A stretch of DNA of 64,000 nucleotides, taken from positions 744,001-808,000 of the forward strand of contig NZ_CANMFD010000002.1 in NCBI RefSeq assembly GCF_947496995.1. Reading direction: 5' to 3'. Positions 1 through 8,479 of this stretch are shown piece by piece. The stretch is from an uncultured Roseibium sp. (GTDB lineage: Bacteria > Pseudomonadota > Alphaproteobacteria > Rhizobiales > Stappiaceae). Under the pieces are notes generated by a model that saw only the letters and a list, made by a program, of their open reading frames with translations, did no database searches and was not told the DNA's origin. How positions within the stretch are numbered: position 1 is the first letter of the stretch; each line of letters opens with the position of its first letter. The position numbers and the translations under genes are program-made.

Positions 1-161
1 CCGATTTCACCGAGCAGCCGCAGGTAATCAACGGCGCTTCCGATTTCATGGTGGACGCCATGGGCGACAAGGGCCGGCACGCCCGCTCCGCCGTCAGCGC
101 GGCTTCCCTGCCCTTCGGCGCGGCCGTGGAGATCGAGGCGATTTTCGAAATCGCGGACTGA
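1..161 (+). CDS. RidA family protein, C-terminal part only
   Basis: The reading frame enters from the left edge (first whole codon at base 3) and ends at a TGA at 159-161. It encodes the last 52 residues of a YjgF/YER057c/UK114 (RidA) protein; the stretch around GEKGRHARSAV-like 'GDKGRHARSAVSAASLPFGAAVEIEA' sequence is the hallmark C-terminus of the longer rhizobial RidA group. Family members hydrolyse reactive enamine/imine intermediates in the cytosol. The start and catalytic arginine cannot be judged because the N-terminus is outside. It lies just upstream of the phosphodiesterase gene on the same strand and is probably co-transcribed with it. Confidence 0.8.
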   Translation, partial: DFTEQPQVINGASDFMVDAMGDKGRHARSAVSAASLPFGAAVEIEAIFEIAD

Positions 162-201
162 TTTTCTTTCTGGCACTTCCCTCTTGACCAAGACCCAAGC
201 C

Positions 202-975
202 ATGACCCCGGACCTCCAGGCGATATTCGCCCGCCCGATCGCGCATCGCGGCTATCACGATGCGGACAACGGCATCATCGAGAACACGCCTGCCGCCATC
301 GCCGCCGCGGTGGAGAAAGACTTTGCCATCGAGGTGGACGTTCAGGAGACCGCCGACGGCGAGGCGCTGGTGTTCCACGATTACACGCTCGACCGGCTGA
401 CGGAGGGCACCGGCAAGGTCATCGAGCAGACCGCGCGCGATCTGGTTCGGATCCACATGAAGACCGGGTCCAACAGCCTGTGGCTGCTGCAGGATCTGTT
501 CGACCTTGTCGACGGCAAGGTTCCGCTGGTCATCGAGATCAAGTCGCTGCTGCGCCGCGACGCCCAGGGCGCCTTCGTGCGCCGGGTGATTGACCAGGTC
601 GCGGCATACAAGGGGGCGGCGGCGATCAAGACCTTCGACCCGGACATGCTGTCCATCGCCCGGAGCCACAACCCCTCCGTCCTGCGCGGCATCGTGGCGG
701 ACGCGGCCGAACCCGGCCCCACATACGGCCTGCACGGCCGCATGGACCGGTTCATCCTGCGCCATATCCTGCACGCGCCGCGCACAAGGCCGCATTTCAT
801 CTCCTACGGCATCAAGGACCTGCCCAAGGCCGGGCCCAGCCTGCTGCACACGCTGTGGAAGCTTCCGATCATGTGCTGGACGGTGCGCACCCGCGAGCAG
901 CGCGAAAAGGCTGCGAAATATGCCGACCAGATCGTTTTCGAGGGTTTCGATCCGGACATAAAACCCACGATTTGA
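202..975 (+). CDS. Glycerophosphodiester phosphodiesterase family protein
   Basis: About 257 residues with the GDPD TIM-barrel signature near the N-terminus: HRG at residues 15-17, an ENTPAA stretch at 27-32, then an EVDVQ acidic pair and VFHD. The family hydrolyses glycerophosphodiesters to glycerol-3-phosphate and an alcohol. There is no signal peptide, so it is expected in the cytosol. The first ATG (202) was preferred; a TTG at 184 would add six residues, and neither has a convincing ribosome-binding site. It sits between a RidA gene and a FemAB-like acyltransferase, all on the plus strand, which suggests one transcript. The substrate is not determined by the sequence. Confidence 0.88.
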   Translation: MTPDLQAIFARPIAHRGYHDADNGIIENTPAAIAAAVEKDFAIEVDVQETADGEALVFHDYTLDRLTEGTGKVIEQTARDLVRIHMKTGSNSLWLLQDLFDLVDGKVPLVIEIKSLLRRDAQGAFVRRVIDQVAAYKGAAAIKTFDPDMLSIARSHNPSVLRGIVADAAEPGPTYGLHGRMDRFILRHILHAPRTRPHFISYGIKDLPKAGPSLLHTLWKLPIMCWTVRTREQREKAAKYADQIVFEGFDPDIKPTI

Positions 976-1060
976 CGCAAGACGTGCCCGCGCCTCTTGC
1001 GCTGCAAAATGGCGGCGCTACATTTCGGTCATGGTTTCAAATCGTGGTTCTTTCTGACGC

Positions 1061-2380
1061 ATGACCTCATCCCCCTCCAAGGACGGCAAGGCTCCGGCGT
1101 CGGCAGGCGCGGAACAGACCGTGACCCTGCGCATCCTGTCGTCGCTGAAGGATGTCTCCGCAGAGGCGTGGGACCGGGTCGCCAATCCCGGTTGGCAGAT
1201 GACGGATGGCGGTGTTCTGCAAAAAGACGCCACTCAATATTCCGGCATGGACGACCTGGCCGCCGCTCTGGCGGACGATGCCGGGCCGTTGGCCGAAGAA
1301 GCCGCCTTCAACCCCTTTCTGTCGCATGCGTTTCTGGAAGCGCTGGAAGCCTCGGGCTGCGCCACCGCCGAAACCGGCTGGCTGCCCCGGCACATGCTGC
1401 TGGAAGACGATGCAGGTGCGGTTCTGGGCGCCGTGCCCGCCTATCTGAAGAGCCATTCGCAGGGTGAATATGTCTTCGACCACGGCTGGGCCGAAGCCTT
1501 TCACCGGGCGGGCGGCGAGTATTACCCGAAACTGCAGGTCTCCGTGCCCTTTACCCCCGCCACGGGCAGACGGTTCCTGACCGGGCCCGGCGTCAACCGG
1601 GAAGCCGGAATGCAGGCGCTGGCGGCCGGGCTGGTTCAGGTCTGCCAGCGGACCGGCGCATCCTCCGTCCATGCGACCTTCCTGACGAAACCGGAATGGG
1701 ACCATCTCGGCGAACTCGGCTACCTGCAGCGCACCGACCAGCAGTTCCACTGGGAAAACAACGGCTACGACAGTTTCGAAGGCTTTCTGGCCGATCTCGC
1801 CTCGCGCAAGCGCAAGGCCATCCGCAAGGAACGCCGCGAAGCGCTGAGCGCCGAGGGCCTGGAGGTGGAATGGGCCACCGGCGCTGACCTGACCGAGGCC
1901 CATTGGGACGCGTTCTACACTTTCTACCTGGATACCGGCAGCCGCAAATGGGGCCGGCCCTATCTCAACCGCGAATTCTTCTCGCTGATCAACGAACGGC
2001 TGGCCGACCGCACGCTTCTGGTGCTGGCCAAACGTGATGGGCGGTATGTGGCCGGCGCGCTCAACTTCATCGGTTCGGACACGCTGTTCGGCCGCAACTG
2101 GGGCTGCACGGAACACCATCCGTTCCTGCATTTCGAGCTCTGCTACTACCAGGCCATCGATTTCGCCATCGCCCACGGCCTGAAACGCGTGGAAGCCGGG
2201 GCGCAGGGCGCGCACAAGCTGGCGCGCGGCTACCTGCCCGCCACCACCTATTCCGCCCACTGGATCGCCCATGAGGGCCTGCACGACGCGATCGCCGATT
2301 TCCTGGAACACGAGCGCGCCGCGGTAGAGCACGAAAACGCCGCCCTCGCCGAGCACGCGCCTTTCCGGAAAGACGGCTGA
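1061..2380 (+). CDS. GNAT/FemAB-like acyltransferase (COG3146, DUF482)
   Basis: 439 residues, matching in length and features the proteobacterial 'peptidogalycan biosynthesis/recognition' family (PF04339, FemAB-like). Recognisable elements are NPFLSHAFLEALE near residue 85, the aromatic stretch YVFDHGWAEAF, and the C-terminal half with KRKAIRKERR followed by a GNAT-like fold ending near EAGAQGAHKLARGY. The family is thought to transfer an acyl or aminoacyl group, but no reaction is established for this branch. It follows the phosphodiesterase gene on the same strand after 85 bp. No signal peptide or membrane segment is visible. Confidence 0.82.
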   Translation: MTSSPSKDGKAPASAGAEQTVTLRILSSLKDVSAEAWDRVANPGWQMTDGGVLQKDATQYSGMDDLAAALADDAGPLAEEAAFNPFLSHAFLEALEASGCATAETGWLPRHMLLEDDAGAVLGAVPAYLKSHSQGEYVFDHGWAEAFHRAGGEYYPKLQVSVPFTPATGRRFLTGPGVNREAGMQALAAGLVQVCQRTGASSVHATFLTKPEWDHLGELGYLQRTDQQFHWENNGYDSFEGFLADLASRKRKAIRKERREALSAEGLEVEWATGADLTEAHWDAFYTFYLDTGSRKWGRPYLNREFFSLINERLADRTLLVLAKRDGRYVAGALNFIGSDTLFGRNWGCTEHHPFLHFELCYYQAIDFAIAHGLKRVEAGAQGAHKLARGYLPATTYSAHWIAHEGLHDAIADFLEHERAAVEHENAALAEHAPFRKDG

Positions 2381-2453
2381 ACGCGGAAAGCTTCCGCCGC
2401 AACGTCAATAGCCTCGGCTTGCGTAGCACTCCCCCCACACCTCCCGCGCCGTA

Positions 2454-2570
2454 CCGGCCCTGAGCCGGGACCTTTCCCGAGATCGACCGAAGCCGAGAGA
2501 GACTCCGGCGCAAGGCCAGGGATGCAGGGTGTGGTGGCCGCCTGCGGATACGGATGATCCCGAACCCGCA
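2454..2570. repeat. Intergenic repeat, copy 1 of a tandem pair
   Basis: A 117-bp unit that aligns without gaps to 2630-2746 at a constant offset of 176 bp. The units share the core CCGGCCCTGAGCCGGGACC at the left end and a CGGATGATCCCGA block at the right end, with scattered substitutions between. The left core is itself partly self-complementary. The gap 2381-2946 holds this pair and the next repeat; I see no gene in it. Confidence 0.75.
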
Positions 2571-2629
2571 TCCCCCTCGGCTATTCCCCCGGAACGAGAC
2601 CGGACACCCGCCACATATACCGCGCTGTC

Positions 2630-2746
2630 CCGGCCCTGAGCCGGGACCTCTCCTGAAATCAGATAAATGAGAGAAAGACCCCGGCTCAAGGCCGGGGATG
2701 CCCGGAGTGGCAATCGCTCGCGGTTACGGATGATCCCGAGCCCGCA
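2630..2746. repeat. Intergenic repeat, copy 2 of a tandem pair
   Basis: Second 117-bp unit, gapless against 2454-2570. This copy is better preserved as a palindrome: CCCCGGCTCAAGGCCGGGG is present here while the equivalent in copy 1 has decayed. It is non-coding, between the FemAB-like gene and the monooxygenase gene. Confidence 0.75.
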
Positions 2747-2758
2747 AAGCCCACGGCT

Positions 2759-2914
2759 GTCGCCCCGGACAAGCGCAGCGCAGAGCCGGGGCCTACTCGT
2801 TTCCAGAGCTTCTGCTGGATGTCTGCAGAGACTGCCCCATACGCTCAGCTTCCAGACAAGCGGCACCGAGAGTGGACCCCGGGTCTGCGCTCCGCTGCGC
2901 CCGGGGAGTCATGC
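2759..2914. repeat. Dispersed intergenic repeat, family shared with 22076-22216
   Basis: A roughly 150-bp block with CCGGGGCCTACTCGTTTCC on the left and GCACCGAGAGTGGACCCCGG toward the right. The same two blocks in the same order appear at 22076-22216 (CCGGGGCCTACTCATTTCC and GCACCGCGAGTGGGCCCCGG), 19 kb away. The ends are complementary GC-rich arms, so it can fold as a large hairpin in RNA or single-stranded DNA. Confidence 0.7.
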
Positions 2915-2946
2915 GGAGCAAGGGCGCAGCCTGCTGAAACACGCCT

Positions 2947-3273
2947 TCAGGCCCGTTCGAAGCTCTCCGCGACGTCATACATCACCGGTTCGAAGCTCTT
3001 GCACAGTCCGCTGATGCGGCGGTTGCGCGCGCGCATTTCCGGCGATCTCAGCATCGCCAGGAAATCCTCCCGCCGCCGCCACTGCGAGTAGTTGGCGATG
3101 CGCGTCTGCGCGTCGTTGACATGAAGCCCCGCGCCGATGAACCCCGGCTGATGACGGATGAACTCCTCGTAGGCATCCTTCAGCTCGTCCAGAAGGTCGA
3201 AACAGGTCCCCGGCGTCATTTCGAAGGTGGTGATGACGGTCTGGCAATCCCGGTCACTGGATATCTCAGGCAT
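2947..3273 (-). CDS. Antibiotic biosynthesis monooxygenase (ABM) domain protein
   Basis: 108 residues forming a single dimeric alpha/beta-barrel ABM-like domain (PF03992). The pattern is a first strand with VITTFEM, a helix with LLDELKDAYEEFIRHQPGFIGAGLHV, then YSQWRRREDFLAML. Such proteins are small cofactor-free oxygenases or dimeric ferredoxin-like binding proteins in the cytosol; the substrate is unknown. The ATG at 3273 is used because GGGAGGAGGAG stands six bases upstream; a longer frame up to 3321 has no such site. The gene stands alone, between the repeat block and the cytochrome gene, which runs the other way. Confidence 0.75.
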   Translation of the reverse strand: MPEISSDRDCQTVITTFEMTPGTCFDLLDELKDAYEEFIRHQPGFIGAGLHVNDAQTRIANYSQWRRREDFLAMLRSPEMRARNRRISGLCKSFEPVMYDVAESFERA

Positions 3274-3455
3274 GGCTCTCCTCCTCCCCCGAAGGCTGGC
3301 ACGTTTTGCGAGGGTGGGCAATATGGAGGGGGAGAGAGTGTAGCTTACCTACAACCTGCCGAAACAATGACTGAGTTAATTTCACAATGGGCCGCAATTT
3401 TCCATTCATGTCTTTGAGATAAAAAAGAACAGGTTCAAACAAGGCTATTTCGCTT

Positions 3456-5132
3456 ATGAATTTACAGATTCGAAAAAAATATCTTTTTTTGGGTTTTTCC
3501 CTGATTGTACTCGCGTTTGCTGCCTTTTCCTTTCCGCTTGATCGGTTTTCGGGAACCTCGGTTGAATATACTGCGGTCAAGGAAAATTTAAGAACCGACC
3601 ACCATCGCGGCATCGCATATTTTGCATTCGGCGATTTCTCCAGTCTGACGTCAGATACACTGCGCGTTTCAGCATCGCCGTGGAAACTCGTGACGGCCGC
3701 TCTTGCTTTAAGCGCCGTTGATGGTGACTTAGATCTCGTTGGCGAGGTTGACCTCAAGGCCATATTTCGTCGGTTTGGCTTCCATTCTCCGGAGTCATTC
3801 GGCAATTGGCCTGAAGATCTAGAAGCACCTGAAATCCAGTATCCAGTCGGTCAGAATGTTGGTTTTGCGGGTCGGATGTTTCCTCCAATTGGCGCAACGA
3901 TCGGCAATATCGGCTGTGCTGCATGTCATAGCAGCGTAATGTATGACGCAAATGGGATGCCTAACCTAAACCATGTTTGGCTTGGCATGCCGAATGGCTC
4001 CATCAACCTGGAAGCCTATACGTCGACACTTTTTGGAGCGATGCGGGACTGGAGCGGGGATCCCGATTTGCTGATGGCCGCGGTAGACCGGCTTTATCCG
4101 GAAACCGGATGGCGCGAGAACTTCACCTTGCGCAACTTCATTTTACCCGAGTTAAAGAAAACCGTGGATCAACGGGATGCCGAAATCGGCCGGTTGCTGC
4201 CATTTCGAGCCAGCCTGGCTGGAGCAACAAACGGGCTCGACTCCCTCAAAAACAGGCTCGGCCTGATCCCCAAAGGCACTGTTTTGGAGCACAGCATATT
4301 CAACTCGGTACCCGATCTGGGAGGGCGACTGTGGCGCTACAAGCTGCTCAATACCGGCACCTATGCCATTCCGGGTATCGACCATACAGCCACCGTCAAA
4401 GCCGAAGACATCAACCCACGGCATCGGCGCGGGCTGGCGGGGATTATTGCTTATTTCACTGTCCCGAGTATGGGCGTTACCCCAGAGGTCGCAGAAACGT
4501 CCATTGAGCCTGCCTTCTGGATTACGGATTGGATGAAGGATTACAAGCCTCAGCCTTTCCCCGGCCTGATCGACCCCTCCCTCCTCGCAGAAGGCGGCGA
4601 GATCTATAGAAACAAATGTGCTGAATGCCACGGCACTTACAATGACAGCCTCGAAACACCGGCACTGACCTCTTTCCCCAACTGGGAAGGGAATGTTGGT
4701 ACGGATCCGCAGCGCGCCCGTTTGCTCACGAGTGAAATCTCAAGCGCGGTCAACGCCTCACTTTTCGGGAAATACATTTCGGCCCGGTCGGTCGACACCT
4801 ATGCGGCCCCGCCTTTGATCGGGCTCTGGGCCAGCGCTCCCTATTTTCACAACGGTAGCGTGCCGACGCTATGGCATATGATGAACCCGGAAACGCGACC
4901 GACGCGGTTCAATGTTGGCGGACATAGGCTGGACTTGGAGAAAGTCGGCATTGCCGGCGATCCGCAACCCGATGGAAGCTGGACGACACCCGATGGTTAC
5001 ACGCCGTGGTCCGAACCGGCCCTAGTGGACACGACAGCGTTCGGTCTCGACAGCAAGGGGCATGAAAAGGAGTTTTCCGGACTGAGCGATGACGCCAAGC
5101 GGGCGTTGCTGGAGTACCTTAAATTGCTCTGA
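3456..5132 (+). CDS. Di-heme cytochrome c, RoxA/cytochrome c peroxidase-like
   Basis: 558 residues. A hydrophobic segment at about residues 9-27 after a basic start serves as signal peptide or membrane anchor, so the protein acts in the periplasm. Two c-type haem sites are present, CAACH at 154-158 and CAECH at 388-392. Near the C-terminus is APYFHNGSVPTL, a motif of the bacterial di-heme peroxidase superfamily that includes the rubber oxygenase RoxA; length and haem spacing fit the RoxA-like branch better than the ~330-residue CcpA. It could be a dioxygenase, a peroxidase or an electron carrier. It converges on the nitroreductase gene with one base between stop codons. Base composition is clearly AT-richer than the flanks. 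Confidence 0.75.
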   Translation: MNLQIRKKYLFLGFSLIVLAFAAFSFPLDRFSGTSVEYTAVKENLRTDHHRGIAYFAFGDFSSLTSDTLRVSASPWKLVTAALALSAVDGDLDLVGEVDLKAIFRRFGFHSPESFGNWPEDLEAPEIQYPVGQNVGFAGRMFPPIGATIGNIGCAACHSSVMYDANGMPNLNHVWLGMPNGSINLEAYTSTLFGAMRDWSGDPDLLMAAVDRLYPETGWRENFTLRNFILPELKKTVDQRDAEIGRLLPFRASLAGATNGLDSLKNRLGLIPKGTVLEHSIFNSVPDLGGRLWRYKLLNTGTYAIPGIDHTATVKAEDINPRHRRGLAGIIAYFTVPSMGVTPEVAETSIEPAFWITDWMKDYKPQPFPGLIDPSLLAEGGEIYRNKCAECHGTYNDSLETPALTSFPNWEGNVGTDPQRARLLTSEISSAVNASLFGKYISARSVDTYAAPPLIGLWASAPYFHNGSVPTLWHMMNPETRPTRFNVGGHRLDLEKVGIAGDPQPDGSWTTPDGYTPWSEPALVDTTAFGLDSKGHEKEFSGLSDDAKRALLEYLKLL

Positions 5133-5133
5133 T

Positions 5134-6135
5134 CTACAGGATAAGATCTTTCGCGGGGATTCGGGCACGTTCGAGTTCGGCGCCAGACGGCGTCGGACCG
5201 ACGCGGAGGACATTGACCAGCCTTCTATCGTCCGCGACACCAAATCGACTGCAAAGCTCGGCGCGCCAATCAGGATGATCGGCGAGCACCGACATCGGCC
5301 AGGCGGAAAGCCCCACGCTTGCAAGAGCCAGCAGCAGACCATAAAACGCGACGCCATTATCGAGCGGGTCCTCATCATAGGGCCGATGAAAGAGCAGGAT
5401 CGCGGAGGAGGTCATGGACCTCTTTTTTTCCGATACAAGCCCGCTGGCGAGATGCAGCGCTTTGAGAATTTTGAAAACGGGCGTGCGCAAAACGATGCCG
5501 GCTCCAAAAGCCTCGAGACGGCTCATCGCCATGGCCTCGGCGTTCAGGCCGTCTACGGCCCATTGGTCATGATTCCGCGAAAGGCGCATCCAGAAAAGAA
5601 GTTCCTCACGGTAAGGCGTATTGGAGAAAAACATCAAGCTGGCTTCGTCATTCATCTCGGACAGGGCAGCTATTTCCGGTTTGCTTCCAATGACTAGTAT
5701 GTCATCTCGATCCGCAGCGACCTGCGAAATCTGTCGTTTAGAAATATCCGTGGCCTCGGTAAAACCACCACGCCAGGTGTGCCTTTGCCCGACGATGTTG
5801 GCATGCCTGTCTATCTGACCTGTCTCGACAACCTCCACTTTCGCCAATTGTGCAATGCCTGCGCTGTCACCTCTCGGAAGGAGTTCCCTTGACCGAATAC
5901 CGAGGCCGAATTCAGACAACGCGAGACGGGTACCCTCCAGCGCCGCGCCGAAGCTCAGACGAGTGTCTCGTCCCTCGGGATCACCGACGGCCAAGCACCG
6001 GTTGTGATCCAGCCAAAGGCTGATCGACCCGTCATCTTCAAGCTTCCAGCGCGTTGGTTGCGTATTGTGTACCGAGGGTGCGAGGTTGGCTCTCGCGACA
6101 AGTTTTGTGAAGTCAGCGGAGGAAAGCACCATCAT
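5134..6135 (-). CDS. Acg-type nitroreductase family protein
   Basis: 333 residues from the ATG at 6135, chosen because it overlaps the upstream stop as ATGA; an open frame up to 6231 lies inside the previous gene. The N-terminal motif APSVHNTQP (19-27) is typical of the Acg family of flavin-binding nitroreductase-like proteins. A second domain repeat (LLLALASVGLSAWPMS) follows near residue 280. Acg members bind or sequester FMN and some have lost catalysis, so reductase activity is not certain. It is the last gene of a five-gene translationally coupled operon. There is no visible Shine-Dalgarno site, which fits coupling to the gene before it. Confidence 0.75.
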   Translation of the reverse strand: MMVLSSADFTKLVARANLAPSVHNTQPTRWKLEDDGSISLWLDHNRCLAVGDPEGRDTRLSFGAALEGTRLALSEFGLGIRSRELLPRGDSAGIAQLAKVEVVETGQIDRHANIVGQRHTWRGGFTEATDISKRQISQVAADRDDILVIGSKPEIAALSEMNDEASLMFFSNTPYREELLFWMRLSRNHDQWAVDGLNAEAMAMSRLEAFGAGIVLRTPVFKILKALHLASGLVSEKKRSMTSSAILLFHRPYDEDPLDNGVAFYGLLLALASVGLSAWPMSVLADHPDWRAELCSRFGVADDRRLVNVLRVGPTPSGAELERARIPAKDLIL

Positions 6136-7241
6136 GACAAAGCTTTTTTGAATAGATGCAATTTGTGCAGAGGCTCCGCATGAGATTTCTCTTTTTGCGC
6201 AAGACTCGCCTTGTTGCTGTCGCCAATCCAAGTGTTGCCGAGTTTTTCATAGCCCGCCTGTTTCATCGCCAGGATAACCCGGTGCAAGACGACGGGATTA
6301 ACCCCTTGGCCTTGCAATTCCGGTATCACACCAGAGAAGATCAAGACCGCACGCTTGCAGGTAACCTTGTGTCTGACAAAGTGAAAGAGGCTCGTTATGC
6401 CGAACCGTGATCGCGTCTTGCGCAGGAAGGGGTTTAGGTCGGGCACGCAAATGATGCAGGCGGCCGGCTTGTCGCGATGATAGAGAACCGCGGAAATGCG
6501 GGGATCCATAATCCATTTCATGTCGCGGGCCTGAAAGTGAAATTCCTCACGTGACACGGGAACGAACATTGGGTTATTCGCGAATGACGCATTCAGGATT
6601 AGGCGTGCATCCTCCATCCGTTCGGCAACGTTCGACCGGGTTACAGGCACAAAGCGGAAATCGGGGTTGTCGATAATTGCCTGCTGCTTGGTGCCTATTG
6701 CGGGAGGCTCCGCCTTGGATAAATCAAGCTCGAACGTGGTCATGGGAAACTCTGCGCTGTATCCATTCTCACGCAGCAACTCGGCAATATGGGGAGGGCT
6801 GTAAACAAGGTCCGTGTATGGCTGAGCGTCAAACATCGCGGTTTGCACCCCGATCTGCTGCATCGCCGTGAGATTGAAATTGCCCATGATTTCTTCATGA
6901 CCGCGTAACCGCGCCCAATCCTCCGCGGCGCCGAGCAAGGCGCGGGCCGCCTCCTGGTCATTGGCGCAATCGAAATAGCCGAAATAAGCCCGGTTCCAGC
7001 CATGAGCCTCATTGGAGGCTGTGTGAACATGGGCGGTAATCCGGCCGAGCACTTTTCCGTTCCGATGGGCCGTAAAAAAGGTCAGTTCATCGTCAGCTCC
7101 AAAAAGCGGGTTTTCCTTGGTTGAGAGAAATCGCTTCAGATCCAATTTCATCGGCGAGACATAGTGCGAGGTTGAACCGTAGGCGGAAAACGGCGCCTCA
7201 AAAAATGCTTCAAAATTATGTTTCTGTAGCACCAGCGTCAT
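6132..7241 (-). CDS. GNAT-superfamily N-acyltransferase, second in operon type
   Basis: 369 residues from the ATG at 7241 (ATGA overlap with the gene before; GAGAGGGG lies upstream). It belongs to a long GNAT group: the first half carries GRITAHVHT and GYFDCANDQEAARALL, then RGHEEIMGNFN. The acetyl-CoA loop is ELQGQGVN around residues 308-315, followed by GYEKLGNTWIGDSNKAS. The donor and acceptor are unknown. Its place between a membrane protein and a nitroreductase suggests it modifies the product of the cluster. A longer frame to 7289 exists but has no ribosome-binding site and would overlap the neighbour by 52 bases. Confidence 0.72.
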   Translation of the reverse strand: MTLVLQKHNFEAFFEAPFSAYGSTSHYVSPMKLDLKRFLSTKENPLFGADDELTFFTAHRNGKVLGRITAHVHTASNEAHGWNRAYFGYFDCANDQEAARALLGAAEDWARLRGHEEIMGNFNLTAMQQIGVQTAMFDAQPYTDLVYSPPHIAELLRENGYSAEFPMTTFELDLSKAEPPAIGTKQQAIIDNPDFRFVPVTRSNVAERMEDARLILNASFANNPMFVPVSREEFHFQARDMKWIMDPRISAVLYHRDKPAACIICVPDLNPFLRKTRSRFGITSLFHFVRHKVTCKRAVLIFSGVIPELQGQGVNPVVLHRVILAMKQAGYEKLGNTWIGDSNKASLAQKEKSHAEPLHKLHLFKKALS

Positions 7242-8479
7242 GATGCCCCTCTCTTCTCTGCAGTCGATGAGCCAGAGAGCAATTCGCATTGCGACACAAG
7301 TTGAGCAATGCGAAATGCGGCCTGCAATTCCGGATCAATATCAAGGGTCGTAAATCCGGGTTGGCGCATCACCGCGATCGTCAAAGGCAGACGAGAAACC
7401 AAGATCAGGTGGGTCGCGGCATACCGATCGAACAACGCTCGCAACTGGCTCTCGGCCAGTGTATCCAGTGCGCTTTCGACGGGCAGGTCGCCGGATGCTA
7501 AAACTAACGCGGTCCCAAACCTCGCCCCGATAGCCTCGTTGTCGAATTCCGATAAATGCCTCTCACCCAGTAGAAGCGTTCCATCGAGAACACCGCTTCT
7601 CGAAAGGTCTTCAAGATAGGATTCGAGCGACGGTACGACGCCAAAACCAATTTTGGAAAACACCGCGTTTTGCCGCTCCGCTTCAGCCAGATAGAGCGCG
7701 TCACGGATAATCAACGCCAGCATGTGCACCGACAACACAAGAGCGGCTGTCTGCATCCATTCCGTTGCGTTCAGCTCATACCGCCATGCCATCACAGCTG
7801 CACTTAAACCGGCCGCCACCGCAAAAAGGGTCAGAACCGTAATGAATATCTTGCGTTGTAATTTCGGCTGCCACATGCTCAAGAAAAGCCAGCAAGTCAC
7901 AAGTATTGCCAACCCTGAAAGCTGAACTGGCATCCAGACCTTCACGAGCTGGAAATCGGTCATCACGCACGGCAGAATAACGACGAGAGACAGGCTGACT
8001 CGCTTGATCGTGATATCTTCGGTTGGCGAAAGGCTGCTCCTGTCTCGCAGGACAACCAGAACACCTGCAATCACAAAGCCGGAAAGCTGAAACGCGAGCA
8101 GGGCCATCGCGAAAAAGAAGCTGGCAGTTATGGCGGGAAACAGAGCAAGCAAGACGAAGACGAAAGCGCCACCCGCCAACAGAATTTTGGCTGGCCTCGG
8201 AGCGTGCCGACGCAGAAGGCGCTCGGTTAGCAGCAACACACCGAGGGGAATAACGGCGGCTGTTGCAAACGTCATGAAACGAAAAAGGTCTGCCCCCGTG
8301 AAACTGAAGACAATGCGGGAAGTCAGAAACACGGAAACAATCCAGATGATCGCCTCGAAGCGATCTTCCAGGTTGTTCTTCACTCCGGAAGTGCGAATGC
8401 GTTTTAGCAGGATCAGGAGGCCACAAATCGCAGACACGGATATTATCGTATTTATGAGATCTATTTCCGACATGATCAT
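7238..8479 (-). CDS. Polytopic membrane protein with C-terminal cytosolic domain, function unknown
   Basis: 413 residues. The first ~262 residues form about eight hydrophobic segments (approximately 6-24, 42-60, 64-83, 97-115, 117-139, 160-180, 184-205, 210-232, with a weaker one at 240-260). The last ~150 residues are soluble, with a predicted alpha/beta character (VVPSLESYLEDL, GTALVLASGDLP, ATHLILVSRLPLTIAV). I recognise neither part; the layout recalls 7TM-type sensors that pass a signal to a cytosolic domain, but no kinase, GGDEF or HAMP motif is present. It overlaps both neighbours by 4 bp. An alternative ATG lies six bases downstream (8473). Confidence 0.65.
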   Translation of the reverse strand: MIMSEIDLINTIISVSAICGLLILLKRIRTSGVKNNLEDRFEAIIWIVSVFLTSRIVFSFTGADLFRFMTFATAAVIPLGVLLLTERLLRRHAPRPAKILLAGGAFVFVLLALFPAITASFFFAMALLAFQLSGFVIAGVLVVLRDRSSLSPTEDITIKRVSLSLVVILPCVMTDFQLVKVWMPVQLSGLAILVTCWLFLSMWQPKLQRKIFITVLTLFAVAAGLSAAVMAWRYELNATEWMQTAALVLSVHMLALIIRDALYLAEAERQNAVFSKIGFGVVPSLESYLEDLSRSGVLDGTLLLGERHLSEFDNEAIGARFGTALVLASGDLPVESALDTLAESQLRALFDRYAATHLILVSRLPLTIAVMRQPGFTTLDIDPELQAAFRIAQLVSQCELLSGSSTAEKRGAS

